DNA of 64,000 nt from Arthrobacter sp. ov407 (GTDB taxonomy: Bacteria; Actinomycetota; Actinomycetes; Actinomycetales; Micrococcaceae): positions 124,001 through 188,000 of the forward strand of contig NZ_FNGD01000004.1 in the NCBI RefSeq assembly GCF_900102895.1, read 5' to 3'. Position 1 is the first letter of the stretch, and each line of letters starts with the position of its first letter. Of this stretch, positions 1-8,441 are shown in pieces. The translations under genes were made by a program, and so were the position numbers. The notes under the pieces are model-generated. The model did no database searches, was not told the origin of the DNA, and worked only from the letters and a program-made list of their open reading frames with translations.

Positions 1-1341
1 CTCCGCTACACGCCGCCGACCAATCCCGCGGTGCTCGCAGGCCGCCTCAGCGGCGTCGCGACCATCACCGTCCGTGCAAAGCAGAACCTGCAGTCGCTCA
101 ACTTCGACCTGCGCGGCCTCGGCGTCACGTCGGTCCAAGTAGACGGCAAGGACGCCAAATGGTCCCAGGTGCAAGACGACGCGAACCGCATCTGGGAACT
201 CACGATCGGACTGCGGCCAAAGCTCAAGACGGGGCAGACGACGACGATCGTCGTCGAGTACGGCGGGATCACCGGCCAGCCGCTCGACACCACCGGGGCC
301 CTCTACGGGTGGGTCACCACCGCTGACGGCGCGATGGTGGTCAACGAGCCCGAGGGTGCTGCGACCTGGTACCCGGTGAACGACGACCCCGAAGACAAGG
401 CAACCTACACGTTCCGCATCACGGTGCCGGCCGGCAAGACGGCGGTGGCGAACGGGCTGCCCGTCGGCCGCCCGGCGACCAAGGCCGGGTGGACGACATG
501 GAAGTGGAAGGCCTCTGACCCGATGGCCAGCTACCTGTCGACGGCGACCGTCGGCGACTTTGCCTTGTCCCACGACGTGGGTCCGCACGGGCTGCCGATC
601 ATCAACGCGATCGATTCGGGCGTGACGGGCGCGGCCCTGGCGCAGACGAAGGCATCACTAGCGCTGCAGCCGGAGATGATCACGTTCTTGGAGGGCCTGT
701 TTCGGCGGTACCCCTTCGAGGCGTTCGGCGCGATTGTCGACGACGACTCGGTCGACTACGCACTGGAGACGCAGACGCGGCCGGTCTACTCGCAGGTCGC
801 GGACGAATACACGGTGGTGCACGAACTCGGGCACCAGTGGTTCGGCGACGCGGTGAGCCCGTCCGATTGGAAGGACGTCTGGCTGAACGAGGGCTGGGCG
901 ACGTACATCGAGTGGCTGTGGGCTGAGCACCAAGGCGTGGCGACGATGCCGCAGCAATTCGCAGATGCCGTGGCGTACCTCGATGCGAACAACCGCTGGG
1001 CGCTCAACATCGCTGACCCGGGCCGCGACAACCTGTTCGTGGGCCAGGTCTATGTCCGTGGTGCGGCTGCACTCCACGCGCTGCGCGCAAAGATTGGCGA
1101 CGCGGCGTTCTTCGCGGGCTCCCGGTTGTGGCTGACCCGATACAACGACTCGACGGCGACGACGGAAGACTTCGAGGCCGTCATGGAAAGAGCCTCGGGT
1201 CAGCAGCTCGACGCCTTCTTCGACGACTGGCTGCGCGAGGGCGACCGCCCGGCGATGCCGGAGCTCTCAGCAGCGAAAGATTCCGTGACTCAGGGAACGG
1301 CCCGGCCTTCGGTTTCCCAGGAGGCGGCGGGGAGGAGATAG
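1..1341 (+). CDS. M1 family metallopeptidase (aminopeptidase N-like), 5' end outside the window
   Basis: The frame is open from base 1, so the N-terminus lies upstream of the window; about 446 residues are visible. The zinc site is clear: HELGH at bases 820-834 followed by the third ligand Glu in NEGW at 889-891, the HExxH-(18)-E spacing of gluzincins. Just before it, the segment ALETQTRPVY takes the place of the GAMEN substrate-anchoring motif, as in many actinobacterial members. The protein ends soon after the catalytic domain (DDWLREGDRP), so it has a short C-terminal part rather than the long ERAP-type helical domain. It is probably a secreted or cell-wall aminopeptidase, but the signal peptide cannot be seen. 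It converges on the gamma-glutamyltransferase gene with only 9 bp between stops. Confidence 0.9.
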   Translation, partial: LRYTPPTNPAVLAGRLSGVATITVRAKQNLQSLNFDLRGLGVTSVQVDGKDAKWSQVQDDANRIWELTIGLRPKLKTGQTTTIVVEYGGITGQPLDTTGALYGWVTTADGAMVVNEPEGAATWYPVNDDPEDKATYTFRITVPAGKTAVANGLPVGRPATKAGWTTWKWKASDPMASYLSTATVGDFALSHDVGPHGLPIINAIDSGVTGAALAQTKASLALQPEMITFLEGLFRRYPFEAFGAIVDDDSVDYALETQTRPVYSQVADEYTVVHELGHQWFGDAVSPSDWKDVWLNEGWATYIEWLWAEHQGVATMPQQFADAVAYLDANNRWALNIADPGRDNLFVGQVYVRGAAALHALRAKIGDAAFFAGSRLWLTRYNDSTATTEDFEAVMERASGQQLDAFFDDWLREGDRPAMPELSAAKDSVTQGTARPSVSQEAAGRR

Positions 1342-1350
1342 CTCCGCGCC

Positions 1351-3180
1351 CTACCGCGGCGACGGCTTGAGGGCCATCGCGGATCCGCCGCCGCGTCTCA
1401 CGGGCTCGGCGGCGGCGACCATGCCGCCGTCGGGCAGGAATTCGATGGCGGTCGCGGCGCCGATCTCCGCTGCCGAGGTGAAGGCATCCCCCGACGGCGT
1501 GAACTGATGGCCAAAGGGTGTCAACTGGCTGCCGTACGCGGCGATGAACTCCGGCTCGGCCGTGACCTTGGCCGTGTTGCGTTGCGAGGCACGCGGTGCA
1601 GCGATCGCCTCGGAGATGGTCATGCCCAGATCCACCCGGTTCAGGATCGTCTGCAGGACGGTGGTGATGATGGTCGATCCGCCGGGCGAGCCGAGAGCGA
1701 GGAACGGCTCGCCGTCCTTGAGGATGATGGTCGGCGACATGGACGAGCGCGGGCGCTTCCCCGGCTCGATCCTGTTCGGGTCGGTCTCGTTATATACGGT
1801 CGAGAAGTCGGTCAACTCGTTGTTCAGCAGGAACCCGCGGCCGGGGACCACCATGCCGGATCCGCCGGTCTGTTCGATCGTGAGCGTGTAGTCGACCACG
1901 TTTCCCCACTTGTCCGCGACCGTCAGGTTGGTCGTCGAGATGTTCTCGGTGTCCTTCTCGTCGGCGGGCGCCACTGCGGCAGCCGGGCACGCGCCGTCGT
2001 ACGAGGACACGTTCCCCGGCGCAACGGGCTTCGCTGCCGCGTGCAGCGGGTCGATCTGGCAGGCGCGCTCCTTACCGAACAGCGGGTCAGTGAGCGCGGC
2101 GGTGGGGACGCCGACAAAAGCGGGGTCGCCCACGTACTTGCCACGGTCCGCGAAAGCCAGCGCGCTCGCCTCTAGGTAGTGATGCAGGGCGCCGGGTTTG
2201 GACATCCCGGACAGGTTGGACGGCTCCAGGATGTTCAGCGCCTCGCCGACCGTGGTGCCGCCGCTGCTGGACGGCGCCATGCCGTAGACGTCCAGGTCGC
2301 GGTAGTCCACGTGTGTGGGCGCCTGATCCAGGGCGCGGTAGGCGGCGAGATCCGCCGTCGTCAGGTGGCCTGCCGGAACAGGCAGCTTTGTGCGGGCAGT
2401 TTTGGGCGGAGCCTGCACGGTGGCCGCGATCTCGGCCGCGAGCGGACCGCTGTAGAAGCCGCCCGTGCCCTCCTTGGCGAGGAGCCGGTAAGTCTCGGCG
2501 AGGTCGTGGTTTTGGAAGACACTGCCGACGGCGGGGGCGTCACCGCCCGGGAGATAAAGGTTGCTCGTTGAGGTGAACGCCTCGAACCGGAGCTTGTTGT
2601 CCAGGGTCTGCTGGCGGAACGTCTTATCGACCACGAACCCACGGGTCGCCACGTTAATGGCGGGCTTGAGGGCATCGCCGAGGCTCAACGTGCCCCACCG
2701 GTCAAGGGCACGCTCCCAGGTGGCCGGGGTGCCGGGAACGCCGACGGAGACGCCGCTCGTGACGAGTTCGGGCGTGAAATTGTAGGGCTTGCCGGTCACC
2801 GGGTCGATGAACGCGTCGTGCGGCATCGCTGCCGGTGCCGTCTCGCGGCCATCGATCGTGCCCACCTTGCCGGTCTTGGCATCGTAGAACACGAAGTATC
2901 CCCCACCGCCAATCCCGGCGCTGTAGGGCTCGGTCACCCCGAGGGTTGCGGCTGCGGCGACGGCTGCGTCCGCTGCGTTGCCGCCCTTGCGGAGTACCTC
3001 GATCGCCGCAGCCGACGCTTCGGGATCCACGGTGCTCACCGCGCCGCCGTACCCGGTGGCGGTCGAGGTCTTTCCCGTCTCCCGCGGATCGGCGAACGCT
3101 GGGCCGGCGACGGCGCCACCCGTCACGTTCAATGCCAGAGCCGCAGTGACGGCCACCAGCCCACGTGTCATATATGCCAT
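1351..3180 (-). CDS. ggt: Secreted gamma-glutamyltransferase
   Basis: A 609-residue Ntn-hydrolase that cleaves gamma-glutamyl compounds such as glutathione. I start it at ATG 3180 (MAYMTRGLVAV) because a GGGAGC ribosome site precedes it and a typical signal peptide with an A-x-A cleavage site (PAFADP) follows; the frame is open 36 codons further upstream but that part is not signal-like. The N-terminal half carries the family block GGNAADAAVAAA, and autoprocessing should occur at Thr416 in STTNLTVAD, the nucleophile position of the family. GGSGMV and the PRSSMSPT block that form the substrate pocket follow. Length and motifs are complete, so the enzyme should be active outside the membrane. 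Confidence 0.93.
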   Translation of the reverse strand: MAYMTRGLVAVTAALALNVTGGAVAGPAFADPRETGKTSTATGYGGAVSTVDPEASAAAIEVLRKGGNAADAAVAAAATLGVTEPYSAGIGGGGYFVFYDAKTGKVGTIDGRETAPAAMPHDAFIDPVTGKPYNFTPELVTSGVSVGVPGTPATWERALDRWGTLSLGDALKPAINVATRGFVVDKTFRQQTLDNKLRFEAFTSTSNLYLPGGDAPAVGSVFQNHDLAETYRLLAKEGTGGFYSGPLAAEIAATVQAPPKTARTKLPVPAGHLTTADLAAYRALDQAPTHVDYRDLDVYGMAPSSSGGTTVGEALNILEPSNLSGMSKPGALHHYLEASALAFADRGKYVGDPAFVGVPTAALTDPLFGKERACQIDPLHAAAKPVAPGNVSSYDGACPAAAVAPADEKDTENISTTNLTVADKWGNVVDYTLTIEQTGGSGMVVPGRGFLLNNELTDFSTVYNETDPNRIEPGKRPRSSMSPTIILKDGEPFLALGSPGGSTIITTVLQTILNRVDLGMTISEAIAAPRASQRNTAKVTAEPEFIAAYGSQLTPFGHQFTPSGDAFTSAAEIGAATAIEFLPDGGMVAAAEPVRRGGGSAMALKPSPR

Positions 3181-3229
3181 GATCGCTCCCGAGTCCGTGT
3201 GATGCGTGTTGACAGTGATTGTCACGCTA

Positions 3230-3900
3230 CTACGCCGGCCTGTGACACTCAACACCTGCGCCAACGGTCGTGGATGCCATTTCGGCACCCCTCAGTAGAG
3301 GTTCTGCCAGGTGCTCGTGGACGTCGTCCAGATCGAAAGCCTTTGAGTCCAGCGCGTCGCCCGGCAGCATTCCCAGCCACTCCCGGTACTCCTTGTGGTC
3401 CTGTGGTTGGGGTCGTTGACGGCCTGAACGATGTTTGCCCAGCCCCACGTGCCGCCGCCCTCCTCCGCCGGTGCCGCCCCGCGCGGCCCGCGCTGCCGCG
3501 CGGGAGCTGCGCGCCGTCGTCGTCCGCCAGAATTTTCTCCACCCTGATGCCGTGGACCCAGTTGTCGTCGAAATCGTAGGTGTAGGCCATGGTGCTGCCC
3601 ACGGCCGGGAGCAGTTCGCCGACCGTCGCAGTCGCTTCGTCGCGGGATGCATCGCCGTAGATTTCGTCTTCGCCGGCAGGGTTCATCGGCGTGTACGCTG
3701 GGCCACGGAATCCCCCCGGTCTGGAACTCGTGCAGATGGTAGTCCAGCCAGCCGAACAGCGCCTGGATCACCTTGTGAAACTGTGGGAGCGGCAAGACGG
3801 CAGGCACGAGAACCCGCCGCCAGATGGGCGGCTTTGAGCCGTTGAGCATGATTTTCAGCTGCAGGATCGGCGAATCAGCCAGCGGCGCCGTCAGCGCGGT
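3230..3900 (-). pseudogene. pRiA4b ORF-3-like (IS1096 TnpR-like) protein, broken by three frameshifts
   Basis: The conserved order of this family can be followed only by changing frame. Frame A gives SKPPIWRRVLVP and FGWLDYHLHEF (about 3850-3690). A second frame gives EATATVGELLP and YTYDFDDNWVHGI (about 3690-3510). Frame A resumes with GGGTWGWANIVQAVNDPNH (about 3490-3410). A third frame supplies the C-terminus HKEYREWLGMLPGDALD and FDLDDVHEHL, ending at 3230. Three indels in one gene rule out a simple sequencing slip unless the assembly is poor here. The function of intact homologues is unclear despite the TnpR-like name. The 5' end abuts a fragment of an unrelated oxidoreductase. Confidence 0.8.
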
Positions 3901-3919
3901 CCCTGTAGCTGCCGATGTC

Positions 3920-3958
3920 GCGCCAGTGCCCGAAGGACAGAATCCCGATCCGCTTCAT
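3920..3958 (-). pseudogene. Start fragment of an LLM-class flavin-dependent oxidoreductase
   Basis: ATG 3958 has a good ribosome site (GAAGGTGCGAGTTCTT before it) and encodes MKRIGILSFGHW, which I recognise as the conserved first residues of a luciferase-like monooxygenase family common in Arthrobacter and Streptomyces. After about 13 codons similarity stops and the frame ends at 3875, running into the pRiA4b-like relic. The rest of the roughly 340-residue gene is missing. The recognition rests on a short motif, so confidence is moderate. Confidence 0.45.
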
Positions 3959-4016
3959 AAGAACTCGCACCTTCTCATGAGCAGTCTGGCTTGGCGCCAG
4001 CCGGGCCGCCCGGGCG

Positions 4017-5681
4017 TTAGTTGTAGACGCGGATCCAGTCGACCTGCATCTGGCTTGGCAGGGTCGCGGTTCCGTCCGGGAACCAGTCCAGCTGGATTGT
4101 TTGGTGCATCCCGACCGTGGGCTGGTGCGCCGGATCTGTGTCGGTGAACCACTGCACGCCGTCGATGTATCCGGTGATCCCAGACGGGGTCCACTGAACC
4201 GCGTAGTTGTGCCACTGGGTCGTATCGATCGGCTGTGCCGTCTGTGTCTGGAAGTTCGAGCCGCTGCACGCGTAGTGCAGGAAGAACTTGATCCTGGACG
4301 TATCGGAAGTGCCTTCGGCGTAGTCAATCTCCGCACAGTTGGGAGACGTGTTGTTGTTCGGCCAGAGAATCAGGACTGGGTGGTATTTCGGATCCCGGGC
4401 ACTGGTTCTCATCCGGACTTCCCAGCGTCCGTATTTCTGCTGGGCAAACTTGGCTGACATGCCGCCGGTGGTGCCGGCCGAGTCACCGCTGACGGTCACA
4501 ACGCTGCCGTCCACAGACCAGGCGTTCGGACTCCGGATCCCGTTGCCCGCATGCCCGGGACTGTTGTAGACGCCCCACTTCAACGGATTCGGCGCGCCCG
4601 TGTAGGAAAACTCGTCCCCGGTAACTATCGGACCCCAGCCGAAAACGACGGCGGCCTGGGTACCGTCAGGCGACTGGGCGGAGTTCACCGTGATCGTGAT
4701 CGAGGGCGTGACCGCGTCGGGGCTGACCCCGTTGGTCGCGGCGACCGTGAAGGTCGCCGTCCCCACCGTCGTCGGGGCGCCGGAGAGGACGCCGGTGGTG
4801 GTGTTCAGGCTCAGCCCGGCAGGCAGGGCACCGGAAGACACCCCGAAGGTCGGCGCCGGATTGCCCGTCGCGGCAAAGGTGTAGCTGTAAGCGGTGCCGA
4901 CCGTGGCCGTCGTCGGAGGCGAGGACGCCGTGAACGCCGGTGCTGCCTGGGCCGCCTGGGCGGGCCGAATCTCGATCAGAGACAAATTCCACTTGTCTGT
5001 AGTGGGAGCGGTGTCATAGATTCTCACGGAAGATGGCGCTGTCGCTGTGCCGGGCACAGTTTGGCGTTGCGTCCAGAACGTATCACCGCTGCTGGCAAGG
5101 TACTCATCCACCTTGGTTTGTCCGATTCCGACGGTGCGGGGGGTGGCCCTACTCCAGTCATTTCCCACACCCCAGACCCAGGAGCCTGTGCGGGTTGTTG
5201 TGAGCGAAGCGGTGGGCGCTCCCGTGGGCCCGTTGGCTCCCCCGACCGCTCCGTCGCTGGCCGTGTCCGCGCCCGTGAAGGTGGCGACCGTGATGGAAGC
5301 CCGGTATGAACCTTTGTGTGTCGCCGTCACCCTTGCGTTCGTGAGGATGCCGCTGGACACGGCCTGCCAGACTTCGGCCGTCCCGAACTGAACGTTGGTC
5401 CGCTTACGCAGGCGCCAGGTGAGCCCGCCACCGGTGACTGATGTGAATTGCTGGGACCCGGTGGCTGCCGGACCATCAGCGGTCACAAATGCTACTAACA
5501 GTTCGTTGGGTTGGCTGGTTGTGAAGGCTGGCGAAACGACAATCCGAGAAGACGAGGACTGGTGCGTACTAACCACCTTGTCTGTCGCCAATCCGCCAGC
5601 AGCTTTGGCGGGAAGGGGGACCAAACTGAGACCGACAACTGTGGCGATAAGGACTAAGCGTGGAAATATCGGTCGCCGCAT
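4017..5681 (-). CDS. Secreted GH16-family beta-glucan hydrolase with Ig-like (He_PIG) domain
   Basis: 554 residues. The N-terminus (MRRPIFPRLVLIATVVGL, then PLPAKAAGG) is a signal peptide. Residues about 30-245 form a beta-rich module found in secreted actinobacterial proteins that I cannot name. Residues about 250-335 are a putative-Ig (He_PIG) domain (GNPAPTF, LPAGLSLN, GVLSGAPT). Residues about 345-554 are a GH16 jelly roll with the catalytic ExDxxE signature at E451-I-D453-Y-A-E456 and the C-terminal QLDWFPDG/VDWIRVY strands. GH16 enzymes cleave beta-1,3 or beta-1,3-1,4 glucans or galactans; the exact substrate is not evident. It stands alone, flanked by decayed genes. Confidence 0.85.
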   Translation of the reverse strand: MRRPIFPRLVLIATVVGLSLVPLPAKAAGGLATDKVVSTHQSSSSRIVVSPAFTTSQPNELLVAFVTADGPAATGSQQFTSVTGGGLTWRLRKRTNVQFGTAEVWQAVSSGILTNARVTATHKGSYRASITVATFTGADTASDGAVGGANGPTGAPTASLTTTRTGSWVWGVGNDWSRATPRTVGIGQTKVDEYLASSGDTFWTQRQTVPGTATAPSSVRIYDTAPTTDKWNLSLIEIRPAQAAQAAPAFTASSPPTTATVGTAYSYTFAATGNPAPTFGVSSGALPAGLSLNTTTGVLSGAPTTVGTATFTVAATNGVSPDAVTPSITITVNSAQSPDGTQAAVVFGWGPIVTGDEFSYTGAPNPLKWGVYNSPGHAGNGIRSPNAWSVDGSVVTVSGDSAGTTGGMSAKFAQQKYGRWEVRMRTSARDPKYHPVLILWPNNNTSPNCAEIDYAEGTSDTSRIKFFLHYACSGSNFQTQTAQPIDTTQWHNYAVQWTPSGITGYIDGVQWFTDTDPAHQPTVGMHQTIQLDWFPDGTATLPSQMQVDWIRVYN

Positions 5682-6290
5682 GGATTCCTCGCAAAGTCTT
5701 CATTGAAGTGAAATATGCCGTGACGGCCAAAAGTGACTGACTCGCAATGACCCAGAGGAGATGACCGCGCGGAGTTGTCGGCTAAGGCTGTCACAACCAT
5801 GGTCGGCAAGTATGGCCCAGATTCTCGTACCAGTTCTTGCGATTTGGTGTGTGCCAGACAGAATCGGTGAATGCCGTTTTCGGTGACGGCGCCTTGAACT
5901 GGACTCAGTTAGCGCTGGTAGCGCACTGCTGGAATCTGAGGGCGGCCATTCGTCTGAAGCATTCGGGACAAAAGCCCTGACTGCGGCGTGATTGAGTTGT
6001 GCCGCCAAATTCATCCGGCCGGAATCACCGGCCCGGGATGCCCCATCGTAACGAGTCCGAAGCCGCAACAACCTGAGTGGCGGCTACCTGTTAAAGTCCG
6101 GTTCATACTCGTTAGAGCCCTCGCCTTACTCGCCGCGCATGTACTGAGCCATTTATTGAGGTCAACCTGTGTCCGAGCCAAGCGAAAGCTTTCACACTGC
6201 CACTACTTTCCCATCAGTCCGTGCCAGGGCCTCTCCGCAAGACAGACAACTTCATCAAATACTGTCGGTGCCTCCTGCGATGATTTGGGC
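5682..6290. other. Gene-free stretch of about 600 bp
   Basis: Open frames run through this stretch on both strands, but none has a convincing ribosome site, family motif or coding-like composition. The upstream region of the GH16 gene lies at its left end. I see no RNA gene or repeat in it. Confidence 0.5.
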
Positions 6291-6927
6291 ATGGACAGCA
6301 GAGCAGCGTGGAGCGGGGACAGGGGTGCGGACAGCCGGGAGGCCGTGGAGGCCGTCGCCGCGTCCGTTGCTGTGCTTGCTGCCCTCACCGGCACCGGCGC
6401 GGATTCTGCTGCTCCGCCTTCCGCCGATCCTTTGCCTGACGCTGATCCGCTGCGGCGACAGGCGGACGATGCCCTGGACGGCCTCGCCGAGGTGGCCCGG
6501 CTGGAGGCCCGGACCGCCGCGCTGAAGGTGAAGCTCGCCGCCGACTACATGCACGCAACCAGCGCCCTGGCCGCGCCGGCCGCGTCCCCGCGGGACCGCG
6601 CCGCCCAGGCGACGGCTTTGGTCGCCGAGGTCGCCTGCGTCCTGACCGTCAGCGAACGCACCGCCGGGGCCCTGCTGTCCGAATCCCTGGCCCTGACCAC
6701 GGCGCTGCCGCTGACCCTGGCCGCCCTGCAGGAGGCCTGCCGCAGATCCGGGACACCATCCGGACCCGGCGCTCACGGGGCACCCCGGCCAGGACCCCGG
6801 ACCCGAACTGCCCCCGGACCCCTTCCCGGACTGGCACCAATTCACGGCCGCAGACTCGGACGATCCCGGCTGGCTAGAGCCCCTCGACGCCCCTTGCCCG
6901 GAATGCCTCCTGCTCCAATGTGCCTGA
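6291..6927 (+). pseudogene. DUF222 / HNH endonuclease-family (13E12 repeat) gene, internally deleted
   Basis: From ATG 6291 the frame reads like a DUF222 N-terminus (ADDALDGLAEVARLEARTAALKVKLAADY and on to LTVSERTAGALLSESLAL). After LAALQEACR (about 6750) similarity breaks and the frame continues as low-complexity Pro/Gly/Arg. In the next frame, from about 6781, a typical C-terminal tail appears (LPPDPFPDWHQFT then DPGW and CPECLLLQC) and stops at 6927. The middle of the gene, including the HNH nuclease motif, is absent, so an internal deletion has also shifted the frame. DUF222/HNH genes occur in many copies in Arthrobacter and related genera. Confidence 0.75.
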
Positions 6928-7025
6928 TCGACTCGTTGCGGATGGACCTGCCCCTCCCGGACCTGATCACCTGCGCGCCGCGATCTCCACTCAGACTTTG
7001 CCACGAGTGAAAACCGGTGTCGTCA

Positions 7026-8165
7026 TCATGCTGGCTGTTGCATGGCACCGATGGCGGCTCCCCTGGCCCAGTGTGTGTCGTCGACCTGGATTACCTCCAG
7101 AGGAGCCGCGCCCACATGCTTTTCCCTGTCATGCCTGCGACCTGCCTCGACAGCTTCCCGGGCTACTTCCACCAGCCCTACACCTTCACCGCTGAGGATG
7201 ATTTTCTCCGGCATGGCCAAGGCGGAGGCTATGGTCAATAGCCTCCCCAATGCGAACCCGGCTTCGTCAACCAAGGTCTTGGCCGTGCCACCCATGGACG
7301 CGAGTTCTAGAAGTTGTGAATAGGTCACATGTTGATCCAGCGAGACAAATGCTCGCTTCTCCAAGCTGTGGTTGCTCAGCATGACATTGGCGCAACCACG
7401 GTGACCGATGTCGCACAGAGGTCCGAAGGGGTCCAGTGGAATGTGGCCCACAGGACCGAGCCCCGCGTTGGCGTCACTGATGAGCTGGTGGTTGACGACC
7501 AACCCGTAGCCGACGCCGACCCCGATCGTGAGGATGATCAGATTCGCTATTCCTTGGCCTGCTCCGAGCCAGTGCTCCACCAAGGTAAGGGCGTTGAGGT
7601 CGTTGCTGACGGTGACCGGCAGATTGGTGCGTTCGGCGAGCAGATCGCCGAATGGCACGTTTTCCCACTCCAGGAACGGGGCCCAGCCGACGACGCCGCC
7701 AGCCAACGCCTGGCCACCCAAACACACTCCAACGGCTGCAACTGGCTTCGGGGCGGAGGCCTCCAGCTTGCGTACTAGCTCGGCCACGAGATCGGCGACA
7801 GCATGGGGCTCCCGGACGTCGATCGATGTCTCGACCGCTGCAATGATGTCGGCTCGAAGGTTGACCAGCACAGCGTATGCGTTAGTGCCGGTGAGCTTGA
7901 CTCCCACGAAGAAATGCCGGTCTGGAACGATTTCCAGCGGTTGAGTGGGGCGTCCGGTTGGTCCCATATGCCGCCCGGGACTTTCGATCAGTTCGCCGCC
8001 AACGAGCATCGGCTTGGTAACTCGGGTCAGGCTACCCGCCGAGAGTCCGAGCTTTTCGGCAAGAGCACTCCTGGAAAGAGGTCCGTCAACTAGCAACTGG
8101 TAGAGCACATCCCTGGCCGAACCGGGTTCTCCCAGCCAACTGGGGTGTACGGGGGTGGGCTGCAC
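7026..8165 (-). CDS. ROK-family transcriptional regulator
   Basis: 379 residues starting at GTG 8165, with a strong GGAGGTGA ribosome site 7-8 bases upstream. Residues about 15-80 form a winged helix (SRSALAEKLGLSAGSLTRVTK). The rest is a ROK sugar-kinase-like domain with TIGVGVGYGLV and GPVGHIPLD. The ROK zinc motif CxCGxxGC is altered: the sequence is CDIGHRGC, so the second cysteine is Ile. Regulators of this type usually repress sugar genes until a sugar or sugar phosphate binds. It is transcribed away from the alpha-glucan operon and is its likely local regulator; an inverted repeat lies in the shared intergenic region. Confidence 0.88.
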   Translation of the reverse strand: MQPTPVHPSWLGEPGSARDVLYQLLVDGPLSRSALAEKLGLSAGSLTRVTKPMLVGGELIESPGRHMGPTGRPTQPLEIVPDRHFFVGVKLTGTNAYAVLVNLRADIIAAVETSIDVREPHAVADLVAELVRKLEASAPKPVAAVGVCLGGQALAGGVVGWAPFLEWENVPFGDLLAERTNLPVTVSNDLNALTLVEHWLGAGQGIANLIILTIGVGVGYGLVVNHQLISDANAGLGPVGHIPLDPFGPLCDIGHRGCANVMLSNHSLEKRAFVSLDQHVTYSQLLELASMGGTAKTLVDEAGFALGRLLTIASALAMPEKIILSGEGVGLVEVAREAVEAGRRHDREKHVGAAPLEVIQVDDTHWARGAAIGAMQQPA

Positions 8166-8204
8166 GCGATCGTCACCTCCTCGGGTCGTCTAGGTGCCTA
8201 CTCA

Positions 8205-8231
8205 AGAATCTTTGCACGTTTTAGAGATTCT
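8205..8231. promoter_or_regulatory. Inverted repeat, candidate ROK operator
   Basis: AGAATCT (8205-8211) and AGATTCT (8225-8231) are perfect inverted 7-mers, 13 bases apart, just upstream of the ROK gene start. A TTGACA -35-like element lies at 8298-8303, facing the GH13 gene. The position between divergent regulator and target suits an autoregulated operator. The assignment is inferred from position and symmetry only. Confidence 0.4.
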
Positions 8232-8441
8232 ACCCCGGAAGTCTGAAAGGCCAAGGCGTTGTCACAATCGTTACTTGGGCCACATTAGAGCGGGGTATTG
8301 ACAACTCGAACTTCTGTGACGAAACTTTCAGTGTCTTTCGCGCCAGCGCCGGCCAGCTTCACAGAGCACCGGGGACTCGCGCCTCCGACTTCGTTTTCGC
8401 CCAGCGCCGAGTGACAGCGCGAGACCTTGAGGATTCCCTGC

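Noticed and set aside
5700..6071. Minus-strand 123-codon ORF
   Set aside because: Composition is not protein-like, no ribosome site, no recognised family.
5988..6290. Long open frame upstream of the DUF222 relic
   Set aside because: No ribosome site or family motif before ATG 6291; it is open by chance in GC-rich DNA.
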